Positions 1 to 7,472 of a stretch of DNA of 7,649 bases are shown here, in pieces; the first letter of the stretch is position 1; every line of letters starts with the position of its first letter. A program made the position numbers and the translations under genes. Source of the DNA: Opitutales bacterium (GTDB lineage Bacteria > Verrucomicrobiota > Verrucomicrobiae > Opitutales > CAG-312); the NCBI GenBank assembly GCA_017623955.1, contig JAGAOA010000165.1, positions 1 to 7,649 on the forward strand. Direction: 5' to 3'. The notes beneath the pieces were generated by a model. That model had not been told where the DNA came from. It saw only the letters and a program-made list of their open reading frames with translations, and did not search any database.

Positions 1-761
1 ACAATAGAAATGGCAATATGCCACCATATCAGTTCGGTTCTGGCTCGAGTAAAATACTAAAGAAATTTGACGGTTCTCACAAAGGTGTACAAGCAACAAA
101 AGATGAACTCAATTTGTTAAAAACTTGGCTCGATACAGGAGCTATTCATGCTGGTAGCATAGCTTGTGCTGAATCGGGTATGCTAGGCAGTTATTATCAA
201 AATCGTTTCCATGCTAGAGATAGAAATTGGAAAGAAATCACTGATATGAACAATGTATTTAAAGAAAATTGTGCATCGTGTCACTCGGGTAAAAAACGTC
301 TGCCAGACAGAATTAGTGCAGATTCTAAAGAACGTAAAAATTGGCACTTCGTTTTTTATGAAGACAAAAAATCGCCAAGAATTAGATTGGCTTCGGCTGC
401 AGTGTTTAATTTAACTCATCCAAAAAACTCGGCGGTACTATGTGCTCCTTTGTCGGCTAGAGCTGGTGGAAGAGCCTCGAATAAAGGACATCCTGTTATA
501 TTTAAATCGCCCAAAGACCCTCGTTATCAGACTATATTAAAGGCTATTGAAAAAGCTAAAAAATACATTGAGGAAGAAAATCCCCGCTACGATTCGCCAA
601 ACTATTACCCTAAAGGTGCATACTTGACATCTATGCGTCGATTTGGGATAATCAAAGAAGATAATCCTAAAAATTTTAATGCTTTTAAATGCGATAAAAA
701 ATACTGGGATATGGTTATAGATCCTAAACCTTCTAAATGTGAAAATAATGAAAATAAGTAA
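1..761 (+). CDS. Hydrazine synthase alpha subunit-like cytochrome c, C-terminal part (5' end outside window)
   Basis: The reading frame is open to the left edge (frame from base 3, residues NRNGN before the first Met at 18). That Met is therefore internal and the gene is truncated by the window. About 252 residues are visible. They start with a PPYQFGSGSSKIL motif and an acidic/Leu-rich helix ending TWLDTGAIHAG, then one c-type haem site CASCH at bases 270-284. Near the C-terminus come FNLTHPKNSAVL, RYDSPNYYP and MRRFGI, then a conserved-looking DKKYWD end. From memory, this order matches the C-terminal haem domain of proteins annotated as hydrazine synthase alpha-like, which are known in anammox planctomycetes and also in non-anammox PVC bacteria. 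In the real enzyme the active-site haem lies in the middle domain and this C-terminal haem passes electrons. The middle domain is not in the window, so activity cannot be judged. The last codons overlap the start of the next gene, which indicates one operon and coupled translation. The protein should be periplasmic because c-haems are attached there. Confidence 0.72.
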   Translation, partial: NRNGNMPPYQFGSGSSKILKKFDGSHKGVQATKDELNLLKTWLDTGAIHAGSIACAESGMLGSYYQNRFHARDRNWKEITDMNNVFKENCASCHSGKKRLPDRISADSKERKNWHFVFYEDKKSPRIRLASAAVFNLTHPKNSAVLCAPLSARAGGRASNKGHPVIFKSPKDPRYQTILKAIEKAKKYIEEENPRYDSPNYYPKGAYLTSMRRFGIIKEDNPKNFNAFKCDKKYWDMVIDPKPSKCENNENK

Positions 762-2601
762 TTTTTTTATTTTTATACTACTTTTTTCAACCATTGTTGT
801 TGCCCAAAATAAACAACCATCATCTCAAATATATGGAGATATTCCCGATTACAAAGAATATTATCTATCTCCAGATTTTGTAAAAACTGCAAAAAATAAA
901 ATATTTGTATCGTGCAGAACTGGCAAAGCTCTAGTTGTTGTTGATGAAAATAACAATAAAAAGATTAATTTGCCAAACTTCCCAAGTGGTTTAGATATTA
1001 CTAAAGATGCTAAAACTGCATTCATTTCTTTATATCAACCAAATGGAAAGCTGTTGAAGATTGATACAAATTCAGGTAAGATTTTGGCTGAAGTTGAAGT
1101 GGGACATATGCCTAGGGCTATCAAACTTTCGCACGACGAAAAATTTGTATATGTACCTCTACAATTCAAAAATAAAGTCGTTAAAGTTGATACTCAAAAT
1201 ATGAAAATTTTGGGCGAAGCTAAAGCTATCCGCGACGCTTTCGCTGTTGCATCAACTAAAAATGGAAAATGGTTGGTAATTGTAAATCAACTCCCTGAGG
1301 CTAAAGGAGGTCTTTACGAAGAAAATATTGCCGCTGCTATTAATATTGCAGATGCAAAAACTATGAAAAATGTAGCAACTATCAATTTGCCCAATGGCGC
1401 TATAAATGCTCAAGATGTCACAATTTCTAACAACGATAAATTTGCGTATGTAACTCATATAGTTGCTAGATTCAATGTTCCTACTACTCAGGTTGAACGC
1501 GGGTGGATTAATACTAATGCAATAAGTATTATTGATATTGATAACAAAAAACTTTTGGCTACTGTGCTAATAGATGACATTGAACTAGGTGCAGCTAATC
1601 CATACGGAATTATCACGGCTGGAAAAAAAGGAGATAAACTTGTTATTGCTCAATCGGGAACTCACGAAATATGCGTAATTGATAAACTGAAAATGCACAA
1701 CAAAATTAATGACGCATACAAAAAAGAAAAAAACAAAGCAAAGGTATTTGAATATATTTGCAACGATTTGTCGTTCCTATCTGGAATAAAAACTAGAGTG
1801 GGGTTGAAAGGATATGGTCCACGTCATCTATGTGCAAAAGATGACAAAGTTGTGGTGGGATTGTATTACTCGGACGTTCTAAATATCGTAGATTTATCAA
1901 ATTTAAACGTAAAACGTTTGTCGATTGGGGGAAATGAAAGACTCAACGAAATTAGACGGGGAGATTTGTTTTATCACGATGCATCGCTATGCTTCCAAAA
2001 ATGGCTATCGTGTATTACTTGCCACACAGAAGTTAGGTCGGATGCGTTGAATTGGGACTTGTTAAATGATGGTATCGGCAATCCAAAACAATCAAAATCT
2101 ATGCTATATGCGCACTTCACTCCTCCGTCGATGATTACTGGTGTTAGAGAACACGCAAAGGCTGCGGTTCGTAAAGGTATTAGATTTATTCAGTTTACTC
2201 GCCGACCAGAAAAAGATTCGGTTGCTATCGACAAATATTTATCGGGCTTAAAACCTATTCCTAGCCCATTCTTACAAAAAGACGGCTCTATGTCAGAATC
2301 GGCTTTGGCTGGAGAATTTATCTTTCAAGAAGCTAAATGCTCGGTTTGCCATAAAGGCGAATTCCTTACAGATTTACAAAAACACGATGTTGGCTCTGGA
2401 CTAGATGAATATAAGAATTTTAAATTCGATACCCCTACGTTGCGAGAAGTTTGGCGTACTGCTCCATATCTATATGACGGTAGAGCAAAAACTATTGTAG
2501 ATATGTTAAAAATACACAATAAAAACAATAAACACGGAATAACAAACAAGCTTTCAGATAAAGATTTACAAGATTTACAAGAATACATACTATCGCTTTA
2601 A
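748..2601 (+). CDS. Exported beta-propeller / dihaem cytochrome c (MauG-CCP type) fusion, hydrazine synthase beta-gamma-like
   Basis: From ATG 748 this is 617 residues. A GTG at 739 would add three (MKI) and is equally possible; neither has a clear Shine-Dalgarno site. The start overlaps the previous gene by 14 bases (23 with the GTG), so coupled translation is likely. A Sec signal peptide (NFFIFILLFSTIVVAQ) covers about residues 1-20. Residues ~35-395 show repeated YVTN-type propeller strands such as FVSCRTGKALVVVD, AFISLYQPNGKLLKID and FVYVPLQFKNKVVKVD. Residues ~400-617 form a dihaem peroxidase-like domain with haem sites CITCH (bases 2011-2025) and CSVCH (2338-2352). Between them lie LNWDLLNDGIGNPK and TPPSMITGVR; after them TPTLREVWRTAPYLYDGRA. 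The family includes MauG, bacterial cytochrome c peroxidases and the gamma subunit of hydrazine synthase. A propeller joined to this domain equals beta plus gamma, a fusion reported in Scalindua. Partnership with the upstream alpha-like protein is inferred from order and overlap. The protein could instead be a YVTN-MauG fusion with an unrelated redox role. Confidence 0.8.
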   Translation: MKISNFFIFILLFSTIVVAQNKQPSSQIYGDIPDYKEYYLSPDFVKTAKNKIFVSCRTGKALVVVDENNNKKINLPNFPSGLDITKDAKTAFISLYQPNGKLLKIDTNSGKILAEVEVGHMPRAIKLSHDEKFVYVPLQFKNKVVKVDTQNMKILGEAKAIRDAFAVASTKNGKWLVIVNQLPEAKGGLYEENIAAAINIADAKTMKNVATINLPNGAINAQDVTISNNDKFAYVTHIVARFNVPTTQVERGWINTNAISIIDIDNKKLLATVLIDDIELGAANPYGIITAGKKGDKLVIAQSGTHEICVIDKLKMHNKINDAYKKEKNKAKVFEYICNDLSFLSGIKTRVGLKGYGPRHLCAKDDKVVVGLYYSDVLNIVDLSNLNVKRLSIGGNERLNEIRRGDLFYHDASLCFQKWLSCITCHTEVRSDALNWDLLNDGIGNPKQSKSMLYAHFTPPSMITGVREHAKAAVRKGIRFIQFTRRPEKDSVAIDKYLSGLKPIPSPFLQKDGSMSESALAGEFIFQEAKCSVCHKGEFLTDLQKHDVGSGLDEYKNFKFDTPTLREVWRTAPYLYDGRAKTIVDMLKIHNKNNKHGITNKLSDKDLQDLQEYILSL

Positions 2602-2614
2602 TATCTTTTAATTA

Positions 2615-2643
2615 AAAAACCATACATTTTATGTATGGTTTTT
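2615..2643 (+). terminator. Rho-independent terminator after the cytochrome gene pair
   Basis: A perfect 13-bp stem (aaaaaccatacat / atgtatggttttt) with a 3-base loop starts 13 bases after the stop codon at 2601. The right arm ends in five T, followed by GTTTG. The A-tract on the left arm means it could also work on the - strand, although no - strand gene ends here. It closes the cytochrome operon and separates it from the PhoD-like gene. Confidence 0.8.
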
Positions 2644-2652
2644 GTTTGTAAA

Positions 2653-2670
2653 ATATGCTTGAAAGCATAT
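2653..2670. repeat. Perfect inverted repeat between terminator and PhoD-like gene
   Basis: ATATGCTT and AAGCATAT flank two bases (GA), giving 8-bp perfect arms. It lies 27 bases upstream of the chosen start at 2698, where the promoter of the next gene is expected. It could be a repressor site or a short leader hairpin. The arms are AT-rich and no T-run follows, so it is not a convincing second terminator. Confidence 0.35.
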
Positions 2671-2697
2671 TTGCATTTGTTAATCTGTTACATAATT

Positions 2698-3981
2698 ATG
2701 AATACTAAAACATTTCTCAGTTTATTTAGTTTACCTTTGATTGTTTCTACATCTTACGCTCTTCAAGCAACTCTCTTACATATCGATTGCACTAAAGCTA
2801 ATATTTTTATTGAAAATGAAACACCTCAAGAATTTTCAATCAGCTTAAAAAACATAAAGACTGGTGTTCAATCTAAAATAAAATCTAAAAAAGAAGTTCA
2901 GCAAAAACTATATTTCGACAATCTCGCTCCAGATACTGAATATGAATATCAGATTTCAGATAACGAAGCTAAAACTTTAGTTACGGGAAAATTTAAAACT
3001 GCACCAGATTTTAAAGACAGAACGCCTCCACCAGATTTTTCATTCGCGGTACTAGGCTTAAATTACATCAATGACCAACCTTTTGATATACCATTCAGAA
3101 CTGATGGCGGTGAATATGAAATCTTTGAAACTGTAACAAAAGAAAAACCAAACTTTGTTGTTTGGGCTAACGGTGCAGATACTTTGCGTCATGCCGATAT
3201 GGGTTCTCTGGAAGCTATGTCTTTACGCTTTAGCAAATCTAGAAAGGTAAAAGAAGCTCAGAATTTATTGAACAATTTTGCAAATTATGGAGTAATGTCG
3301 AACGATTCATTTGGCGTTGATAATGCAGATAAATTTTCATCTACTGCTGATAATGCTAAAAAAGTTTTTGACAATTTTTGGGTTGTTCCTCAAAAAAATG
3401 ATGACGCAAAATATTACTCGTTCAGTTATTCAGATGCAGATTTCTTTGTTCTAGATACTTGTTCGCAACGCCAAAATCTAGATTACAAAGAATATATGCC
3501 TCAAATTTTAGGCAAACAACAACTTCTATGGTTGATGTCTAATTTGAGCAACTCAAAGGCAAAATTTAAGATAATTATTTTAAACAGCTCTCTTACAAAT
3601 CCTGTTAAAAGCGATAAAAATCTTACATTTGCCGATAAAGAACGCAAAGCTTTATTAGATTTTCTCTTATTAAAACGCATTGAAGGTTTAGTTGTTATTT
3701 CGGCTAACAAAGACTATGCCGAAATGACTCGTTTTGTGCGTGCAAGTGCTTATCCATTACATGAAGCTACCGTAGGTGCTTTTACAGGTCGTCCAGCTAA
3801 GGAAGTTAAGGAAATGAATTATTTTCGTCTGCCAAATAGTGCGGTTACAACACGTTCGTTCTTGCTTGTAAAGATTGACGGCAATGAAAATGACAGACGC
3901 ATTTCTTTGACAACTATCAATTCTAAGGGCGAAAAATTGTTTAATTTGACCCTCAAAGAAAAAGAATTGCGTGGCAAGTAA
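2698..3981 (+). CDS. Exported PhoD-like metallophosphatase-fold protein, probably without the usual metal site
   Basis: I chose ATG 2698 (427 residues). The longer frame from 2635 would start inside the terminator stem and put 21 residues before a good signal peptide. Residues 1-21 (NTKTFLSLFSLPLIVSTSYA) look like a Sec signal, so the protein is likely periplasmic or outside the cell. Residues ~24-102 resemble the fibronectin-like N-terminal domain of PhoD proteins (DNLAPDTEYEYQI). Residues ~113-365 follow the PhoD phosphatase domain: YSFSYSDADFFVLDTCSQR, then LGKQQLLWLMSNL, then PLHEATVGAFTGRP. The ligand motifs expected of an active PhoD are not seen. The GD motif position reads WANGAD, the WDDHD position reads NYGVMSNDSFG, and the GDxH position reads SANKDY. 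It is therefore either a non-catalytic binding protein or an enzyme with a different site. No clear ribosome binding site precedes the start. The next gene begins eight bases after this stop, so the two are probably co-transcribed. Confidence 0.68.
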   Translation: MNTKTFLSLFSLPLIVSTSYALQATLLHIDCTKANIFIENETPQEFSISLKNIKTGVQSKIKSKKEVQQKLYFDNLAPDTEYEYQISDNEAKTLVTGKFKTAPDFKDRTPPPDFSFAVLGLNYINDQPFDIPFRTDGGEYEIFETVTKEKPNFVVWANGADTLRHADMGSLEAMSLRFSKSRKVKEAQNLLNNFANYGVMSNDSFGVDNADKFSSTADNAKKVFDNFWVVPQKNDDAKYYSFSYSDADFFVLDTCSQRQNLDYKEYMPQILGKQQLLWLMSNLSNSKAKFKIIILNSSLTNPVKSDKNLTFADKERKALLDFLLLKRIEGLVVISANKDYAEMTRFVRASAYPLHEATVGAFTGRPAKEVKEMNYFRLPNSAVTTRSFLLVKIDGNENDRRISLTTINSKGEKLFNLTLKEKELRGK

Positions 3982-3989
3982 TTGCTAAA

Positions 3990-5690
3990 ATGAAGAAGAA
4001 TTTACTTACTAAATTCGTGCCAACTTCGCGTGCGGAAATGCAAGCTCGCGGATGGAGTCAGCTAGATATTCTGATAATATCGGGCGATGCTTATGTTGAT
4101 CATCCTACATTTGGTTCTCCCCTAATTGCACGTATTTTATTAGATGCAGGGTTTCGCGTTGGAATTATTGCCCTGCCCGATTGGAAAAATCCAGACTCTT
4201 TAAAAGTAATGGGAACTCCAAAACTTGGGATTGCTGTATCGAGCGGAAACATAGATTCTATGCTGAAAATTTATACCGCAGGCAGACGAATGCGTCATGA
4301 AGATATGTATGCCCCTGCTGGAAAAACTGGAATGTGTCCACCCCACGCATGTGTTGTTTATTGTCAACTTGCAAAGCGTGCATTTGGTAAAATTCCTGTT
4401 ATTATTGGCGGAGTAGAAGCAAGCTTACGAAGAGTTGCTCACTACGATTACTGGCAAGATAAATTTCGTCCTTCTGAATTGATAGACGCAAAAGCCGATT
4501 TACTTTGTTACGGTATGGGCGAGTTGACTATGCTTGAAATTTTTAATCGCATAAAATATGGAAAAAGTTTAGACGGAATTCGTGGAACTTGCAGATATTT
4601 GGGAGGAAAAGAATCTGATGCTTTTATAGTAGATGATAATTGTGTTGAATTACCTTCATACGAAGATATATGTCAGGACAAATTAGCTATAATGAAGCTA
4701 ACTAAGTTAGTTGAAGCTAATATGAACCCTTGGAATGCAAAGAGATTAATTCAACGAACAAACAATCGTATTTTGGTAGTAGAACCACCTAGAGAACCAA
4801 TGTCTACTACTGAATTTGATTACTTTTGCGAACTTCCATTTGCCTATGCTCCACACTTTTCTTACAAAGAAAAAATACCTGCATGGGAAATGATTAAAGA
4901 TTCAATAACTGTTGTTCGCGGATGTCCTGGTGGATGTGCATTTTGCGGATTAGTATCGCATCAAGGTCGTCATTTAGTATCAAGAAGTCACGAAAGCGTT
5001 GTTCGAAGTATTGAAAATTTAACAAAGCAACAATATTTTAAGGGCACTATTTCCGACATCGGCGGTGCTGCTGGCAACATATATGCACACCATCCAAAAG
5101 ATAAAGAAATATGCAAAAAATGTAGACGTTTATCGTGCATATTCCCAGATTTTTGCAAAAACTATGTAGTAGAACAAAAACCATTGATGCGATTATTAGA
5201 CAGTGTATGTAAAATTTCCAAAGTTAAGCACGTATTTATAAATTCTGGAATTCGTTTAGATCTAGCCTTAGCACAACAACAACAAACTGAAAAAATTATA
5301 AAAAACCATATTTCTGGACAGATAAGTGTAGCTCCTGAACATTTGAGCGATAACGTTTTGCATCTTATGCGTAAGGGTAAACAAGGAGAATTTGAAGAAT
5401 TTAGAAAAATATTTGACCGCATAAATTCGCAGACGGGCAAAAAACAATATATGATACCCTATTTTATATCCAATTTCCCAGGGTGTACGCATGAAGATAT
5501 GAAAGTTGTTGACGCATATTTAGCTAAATCAAACTGGAAGCTTCAACAAGTTCAAGATTTTATACCACTTCCTATGACTATGGGTGCAGCTATGTATTGT
5601 GCTGAAATAACACCCAACGGAACACCTATTAAGGTAAACAAGGGATTAGCTTCACGAAGACATCAAATTCAAGTTCTAAAAGGTAAATAA
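3990..5690 (+). CDS. ygiQ: YgiQ-family radical SAM protein (UPF0313)
   Basis: This 566-residue protein matches the YgiQ family along its length. The N-terminal Radical_SAM_N region has RAEMQARGWSQLDILIISG and DAYVDHPTFGSPL at about residues 14-43, and GGVEASLRR further on. The radical SAM cluster motif is CPGGCAFC, with Cys312, Cys316 and Cys319 binding a [4Fe-4S] cluster that cleaves S-adenosylmethionine. A second conserved Cys group (Cys375, Cys378, Cys383, Cys389, in CKKCRRLSCIFPDFC) may hold another metal or cluster; that is inference. The C-terminus has APEHLSDNVLHLMRKG and QDFIPLPMTMGAAMYC. It then stops about 25 residues after that Cys, so most of the C-terminal tail (DUF3362) known from E. 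coli YgiQ (about 739 residues) is absent. The reaction and substrate of YgiQ are not established. The protein has no signal peptide and is cytoplasmic. It starts eight bases after the PhoD-like gene without a strong ribosome binding site. Its role is probably unrelated to that gene. Confidence 0.93.
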   Translation: MKKNLLTKFVPTSRAEMQARGWSQLDILIISGDAYVDHPTFGSPLIARILLDAGFRVGIIALPDWKNPDSLKVMGTPKLGIAVSSGNIDSMLKIYTAGRRMRHEDMYAPAGKTGMCPPHACVVYCQLAKRAFGKIPVIIGGVEASLRRVAHYDYWQDKFRPSELIDAKADLLCYGMGELTMLEIFNRIKYGKSLDGIRGTCRYLGGKESDAFIVDDNCVELPSYEDICQDKLAIMKLTKLVEANMNPWNAKRLIQRTNNRILVVEPPREPMSTTEFDYFCELPFAYAPHFSYKEKIPAWEMIKDSITVVRGCPGGCAFCGLVSHQGRHLVSRSHESVVRSIENLTKQQYFKGTISDIGGAAGNIYAHHPKDKEICKKCRRLSCIFPDFCKNYVVEQKPLMRLLDSVCKISKVKHVFINSGIRLDLALAQQQQTEKIIKNHISGQISVAPEHLSDNVLHLMRKGKQGEFEEFRKIFDRINSQTGKKQYMIPYFISNFPGCTHEDMKVVDAYLAKSNWKLQQVQDFIPLPMTMGAAMYCAEITPNGTPIKVNKGLASRRHQIQVLKGK

Positions 5691-5691
5691 A

Positions 5692-5720
5692 AAATAGGCA
5701 GTTGTTTAGACTGCCTATTT
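5692..5720. terminator. Bidirectional terminator between ygiQ-like gene and rpsA
   Basis: An 11-bp perfect stem (aaataggcagt / actgcctattt) with a 7-base loop begins one base after the + strand stop codon. Read on the - strand, the stem runs into six T, an A and three more T, which is a good U-tract for rpsA. Read on the + strand, the stem ends in TTT followed by an AT-rich stretch, which is weaker but usable. It probably serves both convergent genes. Confidence 0.8.
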
Positions 5721-5741
5721 AATTTATAATTTTTGAACATA

Positions 5742-5755
5742 GAGCATTTCTGCTC
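5742..5755 (-). other. Small hairpin in the rpsA 3' untranslated region
   Basis: GAGCA and TGCTC surround a four-base loop (TTTC on the + strand, GAAA on the - strand). It lies 10 bases past the rpsA stop codon. The - strand loop is a GNRA-type tetraloop. No T-run follows on either strand, so it is unlikely to terminate alone. It may protect the mRNA 3' end or be chance. Confidence 0.25.
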
Positions 5756-5765
5756 AGTGTAAAAA

Positions 5766-7427
5766 CTATTCTTTTGTTGCTTCTTCGAGAAGATCACCAA
5801 GTGAAGTGAGGTCTTGATCCTTACGGATTTTTTCAAATGCGTCGACTTCCTTAGCGAGCTTATCTGAATCGTACTGAACTGCCTTTACAGACAAACCAAT
5901 GCGACGTTCATCGCGGTCAATCTTAACAACACGAGCTGTTACATCATCGCCAACCTTGAGGTGATCCTTAATCTTTTCAACGTGATCTTCGCTGATTTGG
6001 CTGATATGTACGAGACCGTCTATATCGTTTTGCAATTCAACAAATGCACCATAGCTTGTAATTTTGCTTACTTTACCATTTACGAGATCGCCAATCTTAA
6101 AGATTGTATCGATTTCTTCCCATGGGTCAACTGAGAGCTGTTTCAAACCAAGAGAAATGCGTTGATTGTCTGGATCGATTTCCTTAACGATTGCGTCAAC
6201 TTCATCGCCCTTCTTGAGCATTTCACTTGGATGATTGATTTTACGTGTCCAGCTCATATCTGAAACGTGAATCATACCATCGATACCATCGCCGAGTTCA
6301 ACGAATGCACCATAAGTTGTGAGGTTGCGTACCTTACCACGTACATGTGCACCAACTGGATACTCATGAACAGCTTTCTTCCATGGATTTTCTTCGAGCT
6401 GACGCAAACCGAGAGAAATTTTCTGTTCTTCCTTATTAATGCTCAATACAACTGCTTCAACTTCTTCGCCAACCTTGAGAACTTCGCTTGGCTTTGTTAT
6501 GCGTTTTGTCCATGAGAATTCAGTAATATGTACTAAACCTTCTACGCCATCTTCAATTTCGATGAATGCACCATAGTTTACGAGGTTTACAACCTTACCT
6601 GAAACATGTGCACCTTCTGGATAACGGCGTTCGATATTTTCCCATGGGTTAGATGTTGTTTGTTTCAAGCCGAGCGATACACGTTCTTTATCTGAATCGA
6701 CTTCAAGAATCATTACAGAGATTTCTTCTCCAACTTTGAGCATATCGCTTGGATGTGAAATTCTGCCCCAAGTCATATCTGTAATGTGGAGCAAGCCATC
6801 GAGACCATCGAGATCGATAAATGCACCGTAGTCTGTAATATTCTTTACAACACCCTTGCGTACATCGCCTGGCTTTACTTCTGCGAGGAGCTTACGACGT
6901 TTTTCTGAACGTTGTTCTTCGATGAGTTCACGACGTGAAACTACAATATTCTTACGTTCAATATTAATTTTTACAACTTTGAAGTCATAAGTTTGACCAA
7001 CATACTGATCTAAATTCTTTGGTGGTTGTACGTCGATTTGCGAAGCTGGCAAGAATGAATCTACACCAATGCTTACTATTAAACCGCCCTTTACCTTGCT
7101 CTTTACGCGACCAGCCAAAATTGCACCTTCTTTGCAATTTGAAAGAATTTCTTCCCAATTCTTTTTCTGTTGAGCTTTGTCGTAAGAGATTACTGGGTTA
7201 CCTTCGCTATCTTCGAGCTTTTCAAGGAGTACTTCAATTTCCTGACCAACTTGGATATCATTGATATCGAGGAATTCATTTACTGGTACGATACCTTCGC
7301 TCCTACCGCCGATGTCTACAACAACTTCGTTTTGGCGGATTTCTATTACTTTGCCCTTAATGATTGAGCCTTGTTTGAGTTCTGCAAAACTGCTATTTGC
7401 GAGCAGTTCTTCCATTATATTACTCAT
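5766..7427 (-). CDS. rpsA: 30S ribosomal protein S1
   Basis: This 553-residue protein consists of six S1 (OB-fold) RNA-binding repeats at about residues 18-86, 99-167, 186-257, 270-343, 357-430 and 443-515. Repeats 3 to 6 carry the signature YGAF(I/V) followed by DG(L/I/V)H(I/V). The first two are divergent, as usual in long S1 proteins, where they bind the ribosome and S2 while the later ones hold mRNA. Length and domain number match the six-domain S1 of Gram-negative bacteria. S1 recruits mRNA with weak Shine-Dalgarno sites to the 30S subunit, which fits the poor ribosome binding sites of the other genes here. The ATG at 7427-7425 is preceded by AAAAGGA with an 8-base spacer, so it is preferred over Met5. 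Its codon use looks different from that of the + strand genes, as expected for a highly expressed gene. It is convergent with the ygiQ-like gene. An acidic tail (DLLEEATKE) ends the protein. Confidence 0.97.
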   Translation of the reverse strand: MSNIMEELLANSSFAELKQGSIIKGKVIEIRQNEVVVDIGGRSEGIVPVNEFLDINDIQVGQEIEVLLEKLEDSEGNPVISYDKAQQKKNWEEILSNCKEGAILAGRVKSKVKGGLIVSIGVDSFLPASQIDVQPPKNLDQYVGQTYDFKVVKINIERKNIVVSRRELIEEQRSEKRRKLLAEVKPGDVRKGVVKNITDYGAFIDLDGLDGLLHITDMTWGRISHPSDMLKVGEEISVMILEVDSDKERVSLGLKQTTSNPWENIERRYPEGAHVSGKVVNLVNYGAFIEIEDGVEGLVHITEFSWTKRITKPSEVLKVGEEVEAVVLSINKEEQKISLGLRQLEENPWKKAVHEYPVGAHVRGKVRNLTTYGAFVELGDGIDGMIHVSDMSWTRKINHPSEMLKKGDEVDAIVKEIDPDNQRISLGLKQLSVDPWEEIDTIFKIGDLVNGKVSKITSYGAFVELQNDIDGLVHISQISEDHVEKIKDHLKVGDDVTARVVKIDRDERRIGLSVKAVQYDSDKLAKEVDAFEKIRKDQDLTSLGDLLEEATKE

Positions 7428-7435
7428 TATATATG

Positions 7436-7442
7436 TCCTTTT
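7436..7442 (-). promoter_or_regulatory. rpsA ribosome binding site
   Basis: On the - strand AAAAGGA lies 8 bases before the ATG of rpsA. It is the only clear Shine-Dalgarno sequence before a gene start in the window, and it decides the start in favour of 7427. Confidence 0.75.
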
Positions 7443-7472
7443 GTCGTTCTACATGAGAACGGGTTGATTGTT

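Noticed and set aside
18..20. ATG at 18 as the true start of the first gene
   Set aside because: The frame stays open to the window edge, and the residue lies directly before a conserved PPYQFGSG motif in the middle of the family, so it is an internal Met.
2566..2582. Tandem GATTTACAA repeat near the end of the propeller-dihaem gene
   Set aside because: It is two copies only and encodes DLQDLQ within the C-terminal helix, so coding sequence explains it.
2635..2697. N-terminal extension of the PhoD-like protein from ATG 2635
   Set aside because: It begins inside the right arm of the terminator stem and would bury a good signal peptide behind 21 residues; ATG 2698 fits better.
5272..5286. CAA-rich run in the ygiQ-like gene
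   Set aside because: It encodes four Gln in a row inside a solid reading frame and is too short to be a meaningful microsatellite.
6267..6515. Open frames on the + strand opposite rpsA
   Set aside because: They lie antisense to a clear ribosomal protein gene, have no recognisable motif and are expected shadows of its codon pattern.
6020..6840. Repeated near-identical segments (such as AATGCACCATA) spaced through rpsA
   Set aside because: They come from the repeated YGAF motif of the S1 domains and are not a DNA repeat array or CRISPR.
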